Below, piece after piece: positions 24,601 to 39,600 of a stretch of DNA of 64,000 bases; position 1 is the stretch's first letter; every line of letters begins with the position of its first letter. The notes below the pieces were generated by a model that saw only the letters and a list, made by a program, of their open reading frames with translations, made no database searches and was not told where the DNA came from. Source of the stretch: Serripes groenlandicus (taxonomy: Eukaryota; Mollusca; Bivalvia; Cardiida; Cardiidae); contig JASEVX010000001.1 of the NCBI GenBank assembly GCA_031761405.1, positions 117,404,609 through 117,468,608 of the forward strand, written 5' to 3'. Position numbers and translations under genes: made by a program.

Positions 24601-27600
24601 TAGCATGGTATTCGGTGGGAATTATTTGTATATATTGTCGTGAATTGGCGGGATAATTCATTCTACCGGGCGAAAGTAAGCAGTGCACATCTACTTTCCA
24701 ATAGTAAAATTACGGTTAACATAACCAAAAGTTGCATAGAATGAGGTATAACATTCAAATCTGTCATTGACAAATTGACACAGGTTTCCAGAGTTTTTCC
24801 ATACAATGGTTATTATCTCTGGTTGTTCCTGGGCGAGACGGATTTCCAAAAAATACTGTTTTACTTCGTAATTCGGATGTTTTATTCATTAAATAAACAT
24901 GTTCACTCAACACTTTTTACAGGCTGTCACATTATGTACATACACTTCAATGTAACTGCTTGTTGTTCATTAAATAGACACGCCGTCTGGTATATGCATG
25001 TGGGTGTTTGTTGTTTAATTAATACGAAGAGAGAAGACCACATAGATCGTAGCATATAAAACGTTTAATCCCTTCGTCAATATTGACCCTTTCTGCTCTT
25101 GGTAACCTTCTATGGTAGCCAGGTGAGCAATATAGGCACATCTTGGCCTTCTTCTTTAAAATAAAGGGACATTTGGCCTTCTTGTTCGAAATATTTACAT
25201 CCCGTTTGCTTGCACAGGTTATTTAAATCTGCTTCCTTTAAGTCATGCTTCAAAATCATGCATTGCATCAAAATTCTTCTTGTTTTCCCAATTACATGAA
25301 ACAGGACGAAGTTAGAGGAGACATTTTGAAAAAGGTCTAATCAGTTAAAAACAAAAAACTCATGTTTAAGTTGGACACGCTCCTCATCCTTATTTCGTAT
25401 TTTTAAGCGTTACTGATGTGTTTCCGATTTTTTAAAATGTCAATAATTAACACTATAGTTCAAAATTACTAAACCGGTAAGATTGATCATAACTTCAAGA
25501 TTCTGTTGATATCAATTACAATTTTCACAAGCAAGCTGTGTGTATTTTTGACGTTGTAATATCGGATGAAATACTGGTAATGAATTCATGGTTATAATAC
25601 TATTGTGGTCAATCTCAACGATCTCAACGAGATTGAATGAGATGGTCGACAGTATTGCAAAGTAACTTGAGATTACGTTTTGCGATATTGAGTTAAAATA
25701 TCGACAATTCACATAACATCTTCCTCCGTTATAGTTTTGTGTTACATTTTTGTAATAAGTTAGAACACACATAATTAAATATTTTCAAATATAAAATGAA
25801 TTTATTAAAATATGATGCCTAAAGAAAACCACTGCTATATCGAAATTAGAAAACTTGGGAAAAAAAATGGATGATGTTTCTTTATGAACCCTGAGAATTA
25901 GTTGGTTTCTTCCTTCCCTTTTAGTCTGCTACAAGAGTACTTTCTTAAACGATCGAGTCCCAATAACTTAGTGGGTAGCGAAGCGGGCTGTCAATTCAGG
26001 GGTTGCGAGTTCGACCTCCGGCTCGGCAAACATTCTTTCTGATGTTTGACAAAAGTCACTGTGACCAACGTCATTCGTCTGCCACCAATGGGCTAAAAGT
26101 CTATGTGGAAAAGCAGCCAGTTGCTTGGAAAGTATATTATGTAGAGTACTGGTGTGAGAAAGCCTAGATACACGATAATAGGTGAACTGGCCGCCGTGAT
26201 ATGACTGAAATGTTTTGGAAAACGGCGTTAAATTCCATTCAATCAAAGTTTTCTTAAGCACACAACGTTTTACTATCAGTTTAATTGTTAAAAGGTCCTT
26301 ACAATTTTGTCCGATATAAATCTAAAGAATTGCTGTGAAGTTTTGAAGAAGATATTACATCGAACATGTGTTGATTGTAAGTTATGCAAAGATCAGTTTC
26401 GAGCAAAGAAGTACAACAACTCATAATTTAGACGATGTGAATATAAATTGTCTGTTTGACATAACAAACGTAGGTAGGAGCACTTTAGGTTGAACTTTAA
26501 CCTGAAACTAAAATAGCTACTTATTTGTAATGATGCCACAATTAGAAGTGACTGGCAACGTCTTTGGTACCATGGTCTTATATAAAGCCCAAGACAAAAT
26601 GTCGTATGTTTCAATCCATTTTGACATAGTGTAAACTGACGATAAATTGGACGGTGTGTTAGCCTTGCATTAGTCGGATACAACATCCTTTCTTTGTAGC
26701 AAAGACGTGTCAGTTGCTCAACGATACACCCATCGAGCGCAACGGGCACTCAGTGTCACATAAAGCCCGTGTACATGTACTCGGGCGATACCTTATACAG
26801 TCCTGAACTGAAAGACATGTCATTTAGCATTGATAATCAATTGGCTGTGCTAAATGTTTGTTAATCCAGAGTTAAAGAGATACTACTATACATTACCTTT
26901 AAAGGCATACAGATGCATAATAACAACAGATCTGAGCATGACAAACTAATGATGAAGGCAAACGTCGGAGAAGTGTGTTTAACCCAGTTTAACAATCCAA
27001 CAATGGTGGCTATATTTCCTGTGGAAAGATAAATGCAATTCATTTGATGAAACAAAGTAAATATCTTAAAACTATATGTATAAAGTGGACTTGTAATAAC
27101 TCGAAAACGGATCTGTATTTTGAAAAGAGCGTAGCAGCAGTTCTGAACTGCAGATGTGCTTATTTCTTAATATGATTTTAAGAATGACTCGTTTTTCATA
27201 ATAAATACGTAAGTATAAATGAATTACGAAGCTGACAATACATAAGTAATATTTGGGTCAATTTCGAGTATTTTCCTATCTCTGATTCTGACGATATTTT
27301 ACGTCTCTGTAACAGAGGACCTTTAGAGAAAAAAAGGTCCACTTTTCAATGTCTTCAACTCGGTATTAATTGAGAGGAGTCACTTAACACCTAGAAATTC
27401 ACGTGACATGGTTGTTTGAACAAAACCTTCTTTATGGATCATCTGTTATTGAAAACAAGAAAATAATATAACAGGAGAATATTGGGCTTATTATTGTGGA
27501 ATAGATATTCGAAATGACAAGACGCCACTTTGAAGTAACACTAAAATAACTGACTTTGTGTAGAAGTGCCGTCTCTCGTTAAACCACGCGTATTTCTTAG

Positions 27601-30600
27601 GGTTATTATATTGCAATCGTTTCAGAACCGATTCACATACATGCAGGACCTTGATGTCTTTGTAATCGTTATGCCGCTATCAGAACAGAAGATATCGATA
27701 CACGTACATGTATGGTTTGATTTAAGAAATAGTTTAGGAATGTCACTAGTTTGCCGTGATCGAAAGCCAAACTGTTAAGCTTAAAACTGATTATTTTGAT
27801 AAAGTTATTGGCGGTTCTATGTCTTAGCTGTTGTAAATGAATTTCCAAATGCATGTCTTGTAAGAGCGGGAAGATAATCCAGTATTAGAAACACCACTCC
27901 AAAACAGAACAATATACTACCACTCTTAAATGAGGAAAGTGCAGTTGTTCTCGTTTCTACTAATAAAACTAAACTGTAAGAAACAACAGCACAAATTTCC
28001 TTCTGTTTTATTCCTCGATAAATGTGTTTCTCTGGTATATGTGCATATTATATGTTAGTGGGAACTTGGTTTTGGGGATGGAAGAACATTATCTAATTCG
28101 CCATTTATATTCTAGTTGTATATTTATACTGTCACATTGACCTACTTTTGATAGTGTAACTAAGGTATCTTAAATACAATATACTAAAGTTTGCGACTCA
28201 ATATTGCCTTTGATACCACAATACGACAACGACAATCTCAGGGCACATGCATCAGGGATTTGGACCGGATTTCTGACGCTAAAGAGACAGTATTAACTTA
28301 TTCATCTACAATGTGCATTGAAGAAATCAACACCCGTGTGCTATCCTTATGACAACAACCAACTAGGAAGGATGTTCTGCATAACTGCAATATCTCTTTT
28401 TATATTGATCTCTCGCGACGCTACTTTCGATTGTAAGAGATATTTCAATTGTCTTTCTTTCTATTCCATTTTTTTTAACAATAATTGTATTCCATTAACA
28501 CTTGAGTACAACGTGTAAAGCGTTGTTTATATTGTCTAGAACATTATGACTTTTGACCAAAACCTACCAATGGCTCAGTGCATTTTGTGTTGCCGTTACA
28601 GCACGTTTCACCAGTACATATAGGCATAGGCATGCGTAGTAGTCCAGGTGTCAAATGCAATTCGTCAATAGATTGCAACTATAAGACACAAGCATGCATC
28701 TTATTGAGGTATTCCTCTTCAAAGTAATCGAATCTCGTAATAATCGGTTAATGATATTGGAAAAAGGTTAAAAAGGTCTGTCAATTCTAGCCAACGTGCA
28801 GGTTACATGTGATAATCGACGTGTTTCATTCTTTGGTATTTTTTATTCATATACAATTACATAATATTAATGTAATACCACAATTTACTAAATCAATATA
28901 TACACGTATTAATCTCAGCCAAACTCACATGATATCACTTAAGCACCCACATATACAAATGATATATTACGTATCATTTCATTTACATTAAAGTCTGTTT
29001 GTTTTAGATTCTAGGAAGTTCTGCACTTCAAGATTATTTGGCATTTAATTAGATTTGAAATAGTTCATGGAGAAGAATATTTGACCATATTTATTAGGGT
29101 CGATACTGCAATTAGCCGAAGTATGCATTGCACTTAATGAGTTATTTATATTTATTTTGGATATATAATACCAGTATTGGTTTCAAAACAAGTTACAAAC
29201 AAGGCACTATTTTAGTTTTAATTTTCAGAAACTGGCTATGACTAACAGTTCAAACTAGTTGAACTCGAACCCGAGCCCATGCGAACGTGAGACTGACGCT
29301 CTACCACTGCAGCTGTGCGTCAGAAGGATTGGTTTAAGATAGCATTCTATTTCCCAGTTCCTAGAGAGAACTAGTAAAATGTCCGACATACAATACAAAG
29401 TTAGAATTTGAGGTTCGAGTGTTGTCCTGTTACACACAATGGGCAGTTTCATTTGCTTTGTCCGGCTAACTAGTACAAAACCTATATCTATATCAGCATT
29501 CTCCAACTGAGCTTGTAACCAGGAACCAGTTTAATGCTGTTCTAAGGAAGGCCTTAACGACCTTGAATATAACGGCTCCCAAATACACTTCACACACTTT
29601 TCGTATCATATCTGCAATGATATGCATGGATGAACTTGTCACCAAAGAGCTGGGTGGGTGGATATCAAAGGGCTGAGCCCCGTTATCCCGGTAGTTGACA
29701 CAAACGTCTGTATGCGAATTACAAGCTATATACCCAATCACCAGTGGTACCACTGAATCGCCTTATCTCATCACCAAACAATCTGGGAGTGTAGTGGAGA
29801 TAGTAGTAGCACTAGCTGATGTCGTCTCAGTAGTTGATGCCACTAGGTTCAATGCTTTAACTCCCCTCTTCCTTTCCCAAACCCTCCTGTCTGACATACC
29901 TTACATTGATGTTAGTTAGTCAATGTGTACATTAGTAGTGTATCATAAATGTAAAGGTCTAATTAGTCGCCGGGCAGAAGCCTGCGACTTCTATTTTTAA
30001 TAGGTTTTCGGAAATCACATGGGAGGGGGGATTATTATTAGAAAGAAACACATTTAGATGTCTTAAACATATTACAATTGTGTTTGTTTAAAAACACTAA
30101 GTAATGACACATCTAAAATGAAATAAATATTCCGATGATTTAGGTATTTTCAGTTTCTTTATTTTGACTCGCATTTATGTTTTTTTGTTTTATTTACGAA
30201 GACAAAACAGTCCCTATTAGCTAGACTGGTATACTTTATTTTACACTATATACTACGTGTAATCAAATTGCGATAACTACAAACTTTTACGTCGCACAGT
30301 CTAAATTTGTTTACATACTCGCGAATACCAACTGCGTAGATCAATCTCCTTTGCAGAGAGCCGCTCTTTACACTCACTTACAAATAGTAAATCATAGGTG
30401 ATTTAAAATGTTTATTTGGTTCGAAACAAGTGAAGAAAAGAACAAACCGAGATAAAACTGGTTTTAATAGAAAAATTACTTTGAACGAACACTCTCTGCC
30501 TATAAAGAGAGTTTCAAGAACGACACCTCTCGGAAAGAAAGAAAGAATCGGGTCTTTCGTACAAAATTATTTCGTCCTTGACAATTTTAAATGTGTCATT

Positions 30601-33600
30601 TAATTCCCTAAAGGCATATTGCTTCCGATCTGCATATTGTTATGCATCATTGTCACAAGGGCGCTCATCATAATATAATTTTAAAACATGAGTAGTTTGT
30701 TATTTTCATTATAAAAAAGGAAGGAAAGAATTAAAATAAATTAACATGTTGTAGGGCTCAGTTTATGTTCGAAATTAAGTTTAAATTATACAACAATTTC
30801 AATGAGATTTAACTGTTTAGTTGATATTATATTTCGAAGGTGGTCTAATTTATAAATATTGGACCACATTTCAACATTTGTTAAAGTATGATATAATTAG
30901 GATGCCAAGCTAATATCATTTTGAGAAAAAGAGAAAACTCATGTCTTCAGCGATTTAACCCTTATCTCATTGTTTTAAAAGTAGATTACTGCAAAGGTGT
31001 CCACTGTTGACTTTAATAGAGGAAAGGTAAAATGACGTGCTATTGCATGCAAATTCTAAATTGTCTTTTTTGTGGCTTTATTGAAAAATAATAAAATTTA
31101 AATATTCTGACAAACATCTTGAAAAGTGTATGTGGAATTCACAAATCTTATAATTATTCCTTAATGAAAGCACTGTAATTAGTTGGTTGTGTGTATGGTC
31201 AACCTAATTTGGAATGGAGTTTGATCATAAACAATGAAAGGCTTCAATTATCATTCACTTCGTTGACAAAACAATGCAAGTTATGATACATTTTCACTTG
31301 ACCCACCCCTGATGTTCCAATATGCCCCTCTGTTGATAACTATTTATTCAACTACTATAATGTTAGTGTTATGCATAACTGCACTATATATCCGGCGACA
31401 TTGATGCGTTGCATCAACTTTCTCTTGTACTAGAGTTTAAATACGGATCTCGAAAACATGTGAGCTTGTCAAAAAACTCACATTTTTAGTTCACCTTAGC
31501 ACGAAGTGCTCAATGTGAGTTATTGTGATCGCTTTTTGTCCGGCGTCCGTCGTGCGTCGTGCGTCATCCGTATCCGTCGTGCGTCATCCGTATCCGTCGT
31601 CCGTCAACATTTTCTCCTCAGTAGCCAGTGGGTCAATTGGGATGAAACTTCACAGACAGCATCCTCTCAATGAACTCACCAGAATTCCTTATTTCTTGGG
31701 GGATCCAAGCACAATTCTGGCATATATTCAAATAACTTTGTAGAAATGTTCCTTGGATGACCCTCTATCGGATTCATTCAAGCCATGTTGATTGGTTGAA
31801 CAACATGGGGCTATTTTGCCTTATATGGCTATAGTGAAAACTTAAAAATCTTCTTCTCCGAAAGTATCTAGCCGATTTTCAAATAATTTTGCAGAAATGT
31901 TCCTTAAGTGACCCACTATCAGATTCCTTCAAACCATGCTGATTGGTCGAAAAACATGGTCGCCAGATGGTGGGCTATTTTGCCTTATATGGCTATAGTG
32001 GAAACTTAAAAAATCCAATACTCCAACAGTGTCAGGCTGATTTTCAAATAATTTTGTAGAAATGTTCCTAGGGTGATCCTCTATCAGATTCTTACAAGCC
32101 ATGTTGATTGGTTATAAAGTATGGCCTCCAGGGGGCGGGGCTTATGCGGCTAAAGTGAAAATAAAATAAAATCAGGTTAACGATCCATCATGGTCCTCTT
32201 GTTAAGATAATATTATATAAAGTTAATTGATTCATTTATTCATTGTCGGAAGTGTTCTTCAACGATGCATTAATGATCAAATTGCGAACAGGGAATATTC
32301 ACATCATGTTGTAAGGAGTTGCAAACTGATACAAATACCGACAGCCCGCACAGGTTTCGAAGATATAATGTAACGCTGTAGTCTCTTAACATAAGTGCGT
32401 TTAGAAGTTGGATGACAATAGTTTCCGTACCAGGAACTTGGAAACAAGTTTAAACAATAAAAAGAGGTATACAATTGTTAACAGAGATAGAAGTTTTATT
32501 TGACGTGCACACTGATCCGGCCGACACATTCCCTCTAAGGGGGGATAGATAGAGTAGTGATTCCTGAAACAGAAACTCTACAGGAGGCGAAAAGTGTATA
32601 ACCGGGTACGCCAGTGGCATGCTTAGGCTGATCCGGGTCGATACTTTACACTGAGTCCACAATGTTGATTTTTCTCACGAGACGGCCTACACATTGATTA
32701 TTGCTAAGCTACGCCCTTGGACTGTAGGCTGTTAAGTGCATGGATTGTTTTCAAATTTTTCTGCGTATTATGCATATTTATTTTGGATTTTATATGATTC
32801 TTTTTTATTGTCATTTCGTAGAGCATACATTTCTTGAGATTAATAACATTGGGTTTGTTTTCCTTCATTTTAGTGTTATATATGTAACTTTTGTATGTGA
32901 ATATTAATGATGTTTAATACTGTCTTGCCAAATATGATGTTTTGTGGATTGAAAATGCTTTAATTTCAGTACATTCATGGAGTACATACATTAACTGAAT
33001 AGGTGTCTTCCGAATATTTTCAGAATTTACTCTGTTGACTATTTTTGTATTTGATCTTGTAGAGAAAAGAGTTAGTTCCCAGTATTATGTGGATTATTCA
33101 GTATAGGAACCATTGTAATGTTGTATTTTCTGTAATGCTGATCATTTTGTAAATGTCGGACCATTTTCTTTAGAAATTTCAATATTTAGCGATTGTGACA
33201 GATTTTTCTAACATGCAGGTCCTGAATTATTGTCATTAAATCACAGGGACTTGCTCCTCTAAAAATAGATATGACCTACTTTATGCATCTATGCATAGAG
33301 TAGGTCATATATATTTTTAGAGGAGCATGTCCCTGTGATTAAATTTACATTACATAGATTTACATTCAGTGTGTTGCCGTATTATAACCTATATTAAGGG
33401 TGGTGGTATTATATGCTTTTGATACGTGAGAAAATGTACAATGTCTAATCTTAAGTTGTATAAGGTAAACATTTCGTTATCGCATTCACAACGCAGTAAT
33501 ATGTTATACGGTTATCATGCATGTTATAAATAAAATCGTTTATAAATTCATTAAAATTAACATGGATCTGCAGAATTTTGAACGATAATAACCTTGCACA

Positions 33601-36600
33601 AGGCCTATCTTGTGAATTCTTCGATATTTATAGTTAGTATGCAAACTGTTGATTATTGTATGTAAGAATTAAAGAAAAAAAACAACATAAATCTGCATTT
33701 AATAATTGTAGTACGATATCCTTTCAAAGACAAACTCAAATCAGATCTACAATTATTCAATCAATTTCTTTCTAAATATTAGAGCCATGTTGACCCTTAA
33801 TCGATCACATGGGTGATAGTACAGTAGCACATGTGTAACATGTGTAAAAACTTAATCAACGGCGGGAATGAAATTGATATAAGGCATTAACTCCTTGAAC
33901 TATTTGAAAGGAACATTCCTGTGAAGTTGATATCGGTCCAATGTTTTAGGAGGATATATCTTTGAGGCTTAAAGTTCATTTTACCCATTTTCTGATGGTG
34001 TATGATGGCTTTCTTTCCCCCAAACAATCAATATGGCTTGAAATTATTATGAAGAGGGCAACACAATGAATATTTGTGTTTATCTTGAAGTCAAAAAATC
34101 ATTTTCAGAAGATTGGAATTATAAAGTTTTGTGATTTTATCCCTTTTCTGATGCCGCCTGACTGCCATGTTTTTGAACTAATCGGAGATTTGGTTGAAAT
34201 CTGTCCAGGAGGAGATGTTGTTTAAAGCTAAAGATAAACGACGGACGAAGGACAGAGAGTGATCAGAATAAATCACATTGAGCCTTAGTCTAAGGAGATC
34301 TTAAACATACCGCTGATCTAGACAGATTTGAAATCTCACAGCTCCAGCTATCAGATTTGAAAAGAAAATGTATATAATAAGTATGCCCTGGTACAGGACA
34401 AGTGGAATAGCCTCACAATCCCACAGCTGTTTAATGCAGCATAGATACTAACAGGTGTTCTGTCGATTAACGACAAATCCTATTATCTGAGCAAATGCCT
34501 ATCTTAGATTTGGTATTCAATTTGGTCAGACGTTTAGCCGTATACGTCGAATAGGCAAACATGCCTACACACAGATGCAACGTATGAGTGGCATAATCTG
34601 TAAAGCTCTTTGGTGCACACAAAAAAGATAAATCAGGAAATTCGAGACGTAACGAATTCACCCATACAATTCGTGAAATACATATAAAAACTTCAGGAAA
34701 CTAAAAAATTCCTAAATAATTATTAAATGATGATTCACAATAGCTGTGATACGGAAGAAGAATTGATTTATTACTTGACTATTTGTTCAACGCGAGCTCT
34801 AACCTCGGCTTTGACACATATGGCCGTGGTAACATCACGTTATAAACCTTGCTAAGAAGGTCATTATATCCCAAATGAAAACTATTTACAACGGTTTTAA
34901 ATATATAATGCAATCATAACTTTGTAGATATGAAACATAATACCAAGAACAAATTTTTAAATATGGAGCATCTCTGGACAGTATATGAACGTGAAGCAAA
35001 TCGTTATTTATAAATAAATATTCATTGTATTTGCAAATTGCTACTCTAGTAGCTTGAACACTATTTTACTTATCATTATTTCTAATTTCAAGAAACAACG
35101 ACAGTAATAATTTCTTAAGACACTCGCATTAACAAACATTTTGGAAAATGGAAGTTGTTGGCTTTGCTTTCCTCGCAGATGCATTTGAATAACATATGTG
35201 CATTAAAAGACTTGCATCTATTTATCTGACACACTTTTTTGACGACGAGATACTCCTTGTCAATCCGAAGATGTCTTGAGTGCATGAATAAGGGTTACGG
35301 TACATTCTGTGTTCACATCGGAGTTTTTCAAGAGACGCTGTGGACTGAGACCACACTGTGATCTGGAATACCCTTTCTATTTTAATCCAATGTTTGTATA
35401 TATATACATGTATGTCTTGTTCACCATGTTCAATAATAACTCAAATTACGTGTTTAGGATTACCCCTAGCACTGTCAACCAAAGGGATAGACATGGCAAA
35501 TTATCTCCAGACTCATCAGTCTTTAATTCAAATTGGGGTCACTTGATCATTTTATCTTATTGTGAATACCGAGACTCTCGCTGAAGATGGCCTGAGGTCG
35601 CTGGTGTAGGGAAGAAAAACTGATCGGAAGACAGTTGTAACTAGTTAATGATTGGTACTAGCTTGTTGATGGTGGTTGGTATATGTTGTTCATAGTGAAA
35701 TGCTTGGTACAAGAACAGTACACGCTAGAAGTGGCTGGTAATGGTTGACAAAGAGCAAGTGTAGCAGTAGCTGGTACTTCTTATTTGTAGCACGTGTAGT
35801 AGAAGCTCGTAATTCTTGTTTGAAGAAGATGTTGTTGTAGTAGCTAGTACTTCTTGTTTGGTGACGATGTTGTAGGAGTTAGTTATTATGGTGTGTAGCA
35901 TGAGTACCAGAAGCTGGTAATTCTGTTTTGCAGCAGGTGTTGTTGTAGTAACTGGTAATTTTGGTTTGTAACGACCCCTTGTGGTATTAATGTAGTAAGT
36001 GGTAACTTAGCTGTGTAGAATATGCTAATTCTGGTTTGGTTTATAGCAGCAGCTGACAATTATGGTTTAGAGTGTAGCAGTGGCTGGTAATTCTGATTTG
36101 TAGCAATTGTAGCAGTAGCTGGTTTCTAGCAAGTTAAGCTGCTGATAATTCTGGTTTGTAGCATGTGTTGTAGTAATAAGTACTACTGGTTAATATCACG
36201 TGTAGAAGTAGCTGACAATTCTGGTTTGTAGCAGGTGTTGTAGTAATAAGTACTACTGGTTTATAGCACATGTAGAAGTAGCTGATAATTCTTTTTTGTA
36301 TAAGGGGTTGTAGTAGCTGGTAATACAAGTGTGTAGTGTATGTGTTTTAGTAACTATTAGTGAATGTGTCACATTAAACTCATTGCATTTATTAGTGTAG
36401 CTTTGATATCTAAAATTGAATTTTAAATGCATAAGTCTGTGCTAAAAGAACATAATTAAATGCTATCTCACTAATTTGCCGAATCTTGTAGCAGTAAAGT
36501 TATGCAAAATTGATGTGTCATTTTCAGTAATTTCTTGAGTTCCAAGGATAAATCTAAGGGAATTAATCAATACAGCTAGTTGGCTACAAAGGATGCATAT

Positions 36601-39600
36601 TCCAATCCTGGATAGTGCTAGCATTTCCATGTCCTGGAGCGCTTTAAACTATTATGAGTAAACTTGCCATACATGTATATTGTTCACGACTTTTTCTATC
36701 CCACTGACGTATATACTTTGTTGTAGGACAAACACAACTTTTGGACGAAATAACATTTATATTGCTTAAATAGTAGTTTAGTACGGCCTAGAAGGTGGAT
36801 TCATAGTCAAGTTACGTATATTTAGAGGAAGGTAATTACATTTAGAAACCAATGGATGCTGTGACCATAATCAATAGATGAACAATGTACTATATCTGTC
36901 GCAAAATACATGTATATAACCAAGTATTCTGATCGCATGAACTCTAATTGTCATATCCTGACATCCGGTTTGCGATAACAGTACGGTCCCGACCAACAAG
37001 TCACCAAATTGAGTTACACGCAGTTATTTTCAAATATATTTCGACAGATAGGGGTTGTTATTTCAACTAGATTTATAATTTGATTTCAGTCTTAATAAAT
37101 TTTGATTATATTGAATCGTGCAATTTTGTAATGGGTTTAAACGCCGTTAACATTATTTCAGTTATATCACAGCGACAGTTTATTTAATCATAATCTCTGG
37201 GTAAGCAAACTAGTACTAGACTATGAAATTTGCCTTACCCAAGATCACTTCACCAGGACCACGCTGCCGCGATTGGGGATCGTAGCCGGACATCTGGTTC
37301 AAAGAAAACCACTCGGTCACGGCGGATCCGTGAACCGTGCTAATGCGAAACCACTGTTAGCGTATTATTATGAAGTGCATAATGAATGTATATTGTTTTA
37401 TGGCGCATCGACAGCTAAGGTCATTTAGCGCGCAATTAAATTTAATTATTCATGATCCCTGGGTAAACAAACCAGTACTAGGCTAGAAAATGTGCCTTGC
37501 CAAAGGGCACTCCACCATGACCGTAGTGCCGCGACTGGGGATCGAACCCGGGTGTAAATCCCCGACGCTAACCACTCGACCACAGCGGATTCCTGATTAT
37601 GAAGTGCAGATAAAGATCTGCGATTGCAACAATGCAAACAGCCGTTCTTGGATCCGTCCGGGACTAATATACTTATATTATATAGCCTGATCGAAATGCG
37701 CATATATGCAGATTGATCTCGTTCAAAGCTGATCCCAAATCTACTTTAGTTCAAGAGCACTGTTCGTAAAAATCCCGATCGGATGCGTCTTATGAAGACA
37801 CTATTCGATATACCTTCAGATGAATAACGGATGTGCATCTACGTACAGTCAAAATATAGAAAGTGTATGCCGATGACAGGCGGTGTGCATATATCTTCAG
37901 TGAATATATAGAAAGTGTATGCCGATGACAGGCGGGTGTGAATCTATCTACAGTGAAAAGATAGAAATTGTATACTGATGATAGGAGGATGGGCATCTTG
38001 GTATATTGAGAGTATATAAAGTGCATGCCGATAATAGTTGGTGTGCATTTAAGGGCAGCAAGAAGAAAGAATGCATATGCCAGCGGTAGGCGGATGCCCA
38101 TCCTACTACAGAGAGAAGATGGAAAGTATATGTCATTAACATGCAGATGTGCATGTAGGTATAGAGAGTATATAAAAAACCTATGTTGATGATAGGTTTT
38201 TGTGTATCTAGGTACAGTGATACGATTACAAATATTATACCGATGATAGGCGTATGTGTATCTAGGTACAGTGAGAAGAACAAAATGTATGCCGATGATA
38301 GGCGGATTTACGTCTATGTACAGTGAGACGATAAACATATTATGCCGAAGATAGGCGGATTTACGTCCATGTACAGTGAGACGATACACATACTATGCCG
38401 ATGATAGGCGGATTTACGTCCATGTACAGTGAGACGATATACATAATATGCCGATGATAGGCGGATTTACGTCCATGTACAGTGAGACGATACACATACT
38501 ATGCCGACGATAGGCGGATTTACGTCCATGTACAGTGAGACGATATACATACTATGCAGATGACAGGTGGATTTACATCTATGTACAGTGAGACGATAGA
38601 GAGCTTACGCTGATGTTTGCCGGAAGTATCTCTTTCGTTAACTTACCGTTGTTTCCTTAAATCATACAGCTTTGGATTATTATTTTTTACAGAATAAACG
38701 TTCATTGACTATTAGTGTAAAAGTGTAAATGTGTCCCTGCTTAACTTGACATTAGTCACCCGTTCGGGTAAATGCCGACTCTTTTTCCTCCGAAATTTTA
38801 GTAATGTAACATGTATGGATCATTGATAAATAGTAATCCTTTAAGACAATTGTTAATTGTTATGCTACCAGACCAGACACTTTGCGAATGGTGTACATCC
38901 ATGAAGTACTTTCCCTTCACTGTCTATAGTCTATGATTACATCTCAAAAAAGGGATACGTTGAAAGCAAAGCATGTCGTCTAATTTTTATTTGTATTTGC
39001 TGATGTTTGAATGATTATTTGAAAAACGTGGTGGACAACATTGTTTAAACAAGTGTAGGAAAGATGTTTCGAGAGAACAGTCTATTTGTTGATGATGATT
39101 GGCTTGGTTTGTTCAAACTCGCGATCGGCTTTACAGCCATTTTGGAGACCAACATTATGGCCTCTGCGTAATGTATCGACCCAGACCCTGTTTCGGGCCG
39201 ACACATTTCGTCTCTGGGGGATAGAGGTATAGAGTAATGATTCCTGAAACAGGAAATTCACAGGAGGCGAAAAGTGTCTATTCGGTTAAGCCTACGCGGC
39301 ATGCTTAGGCTGATCCGGGTCGATAGTTTATGCAGAGTCCACAATGTTTTATTTATCGCGGGACCGCGGGACGGCTCATTTGAAGATTCTTTAGTTTATC
39401 TAAATCAACCCTTCGCACTTATTGATTGATCCTAAGAACCAAAATTCCTTAAATATACCTGACCATCCAATGAATATAAATTCACCATGTGTCTTATAGC
39501 CCATACTTTAACTTGCGTTAGAACACGATTGACATGGCCATGTCAAACATTACAAAATGCATAACTCTTGCACAACTTGATAAATAGACCTCACTGGCAT

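Larger units (their letters stand above)
22033..26896 (-). other. GPCR intron between TM2 and TM3 exons
   Basis: Contains the half MITE, the helicase-fragment element, a half palindrome at 22890, a GC-rich hairpin at 23298 and a SINE at 25949. Between 23330 and 25930 I see AT-rich sequence with no assignable feature. Confidence 0.6.

Noticed and set aside
26393..26749. 118-codon minus-strand open frame downstream of the TM2 exon
   Set aside because: No domain and no splice phase that would fit the GPCR; treated as intronic chance or an unidentifiable relic.
37790..38389. 199-codon minus-strand open frame rich in Tyr and His
   Set aside because: It lies entirely in the 53-60-bp minisatellite and repeats with it; no domain or splice support.
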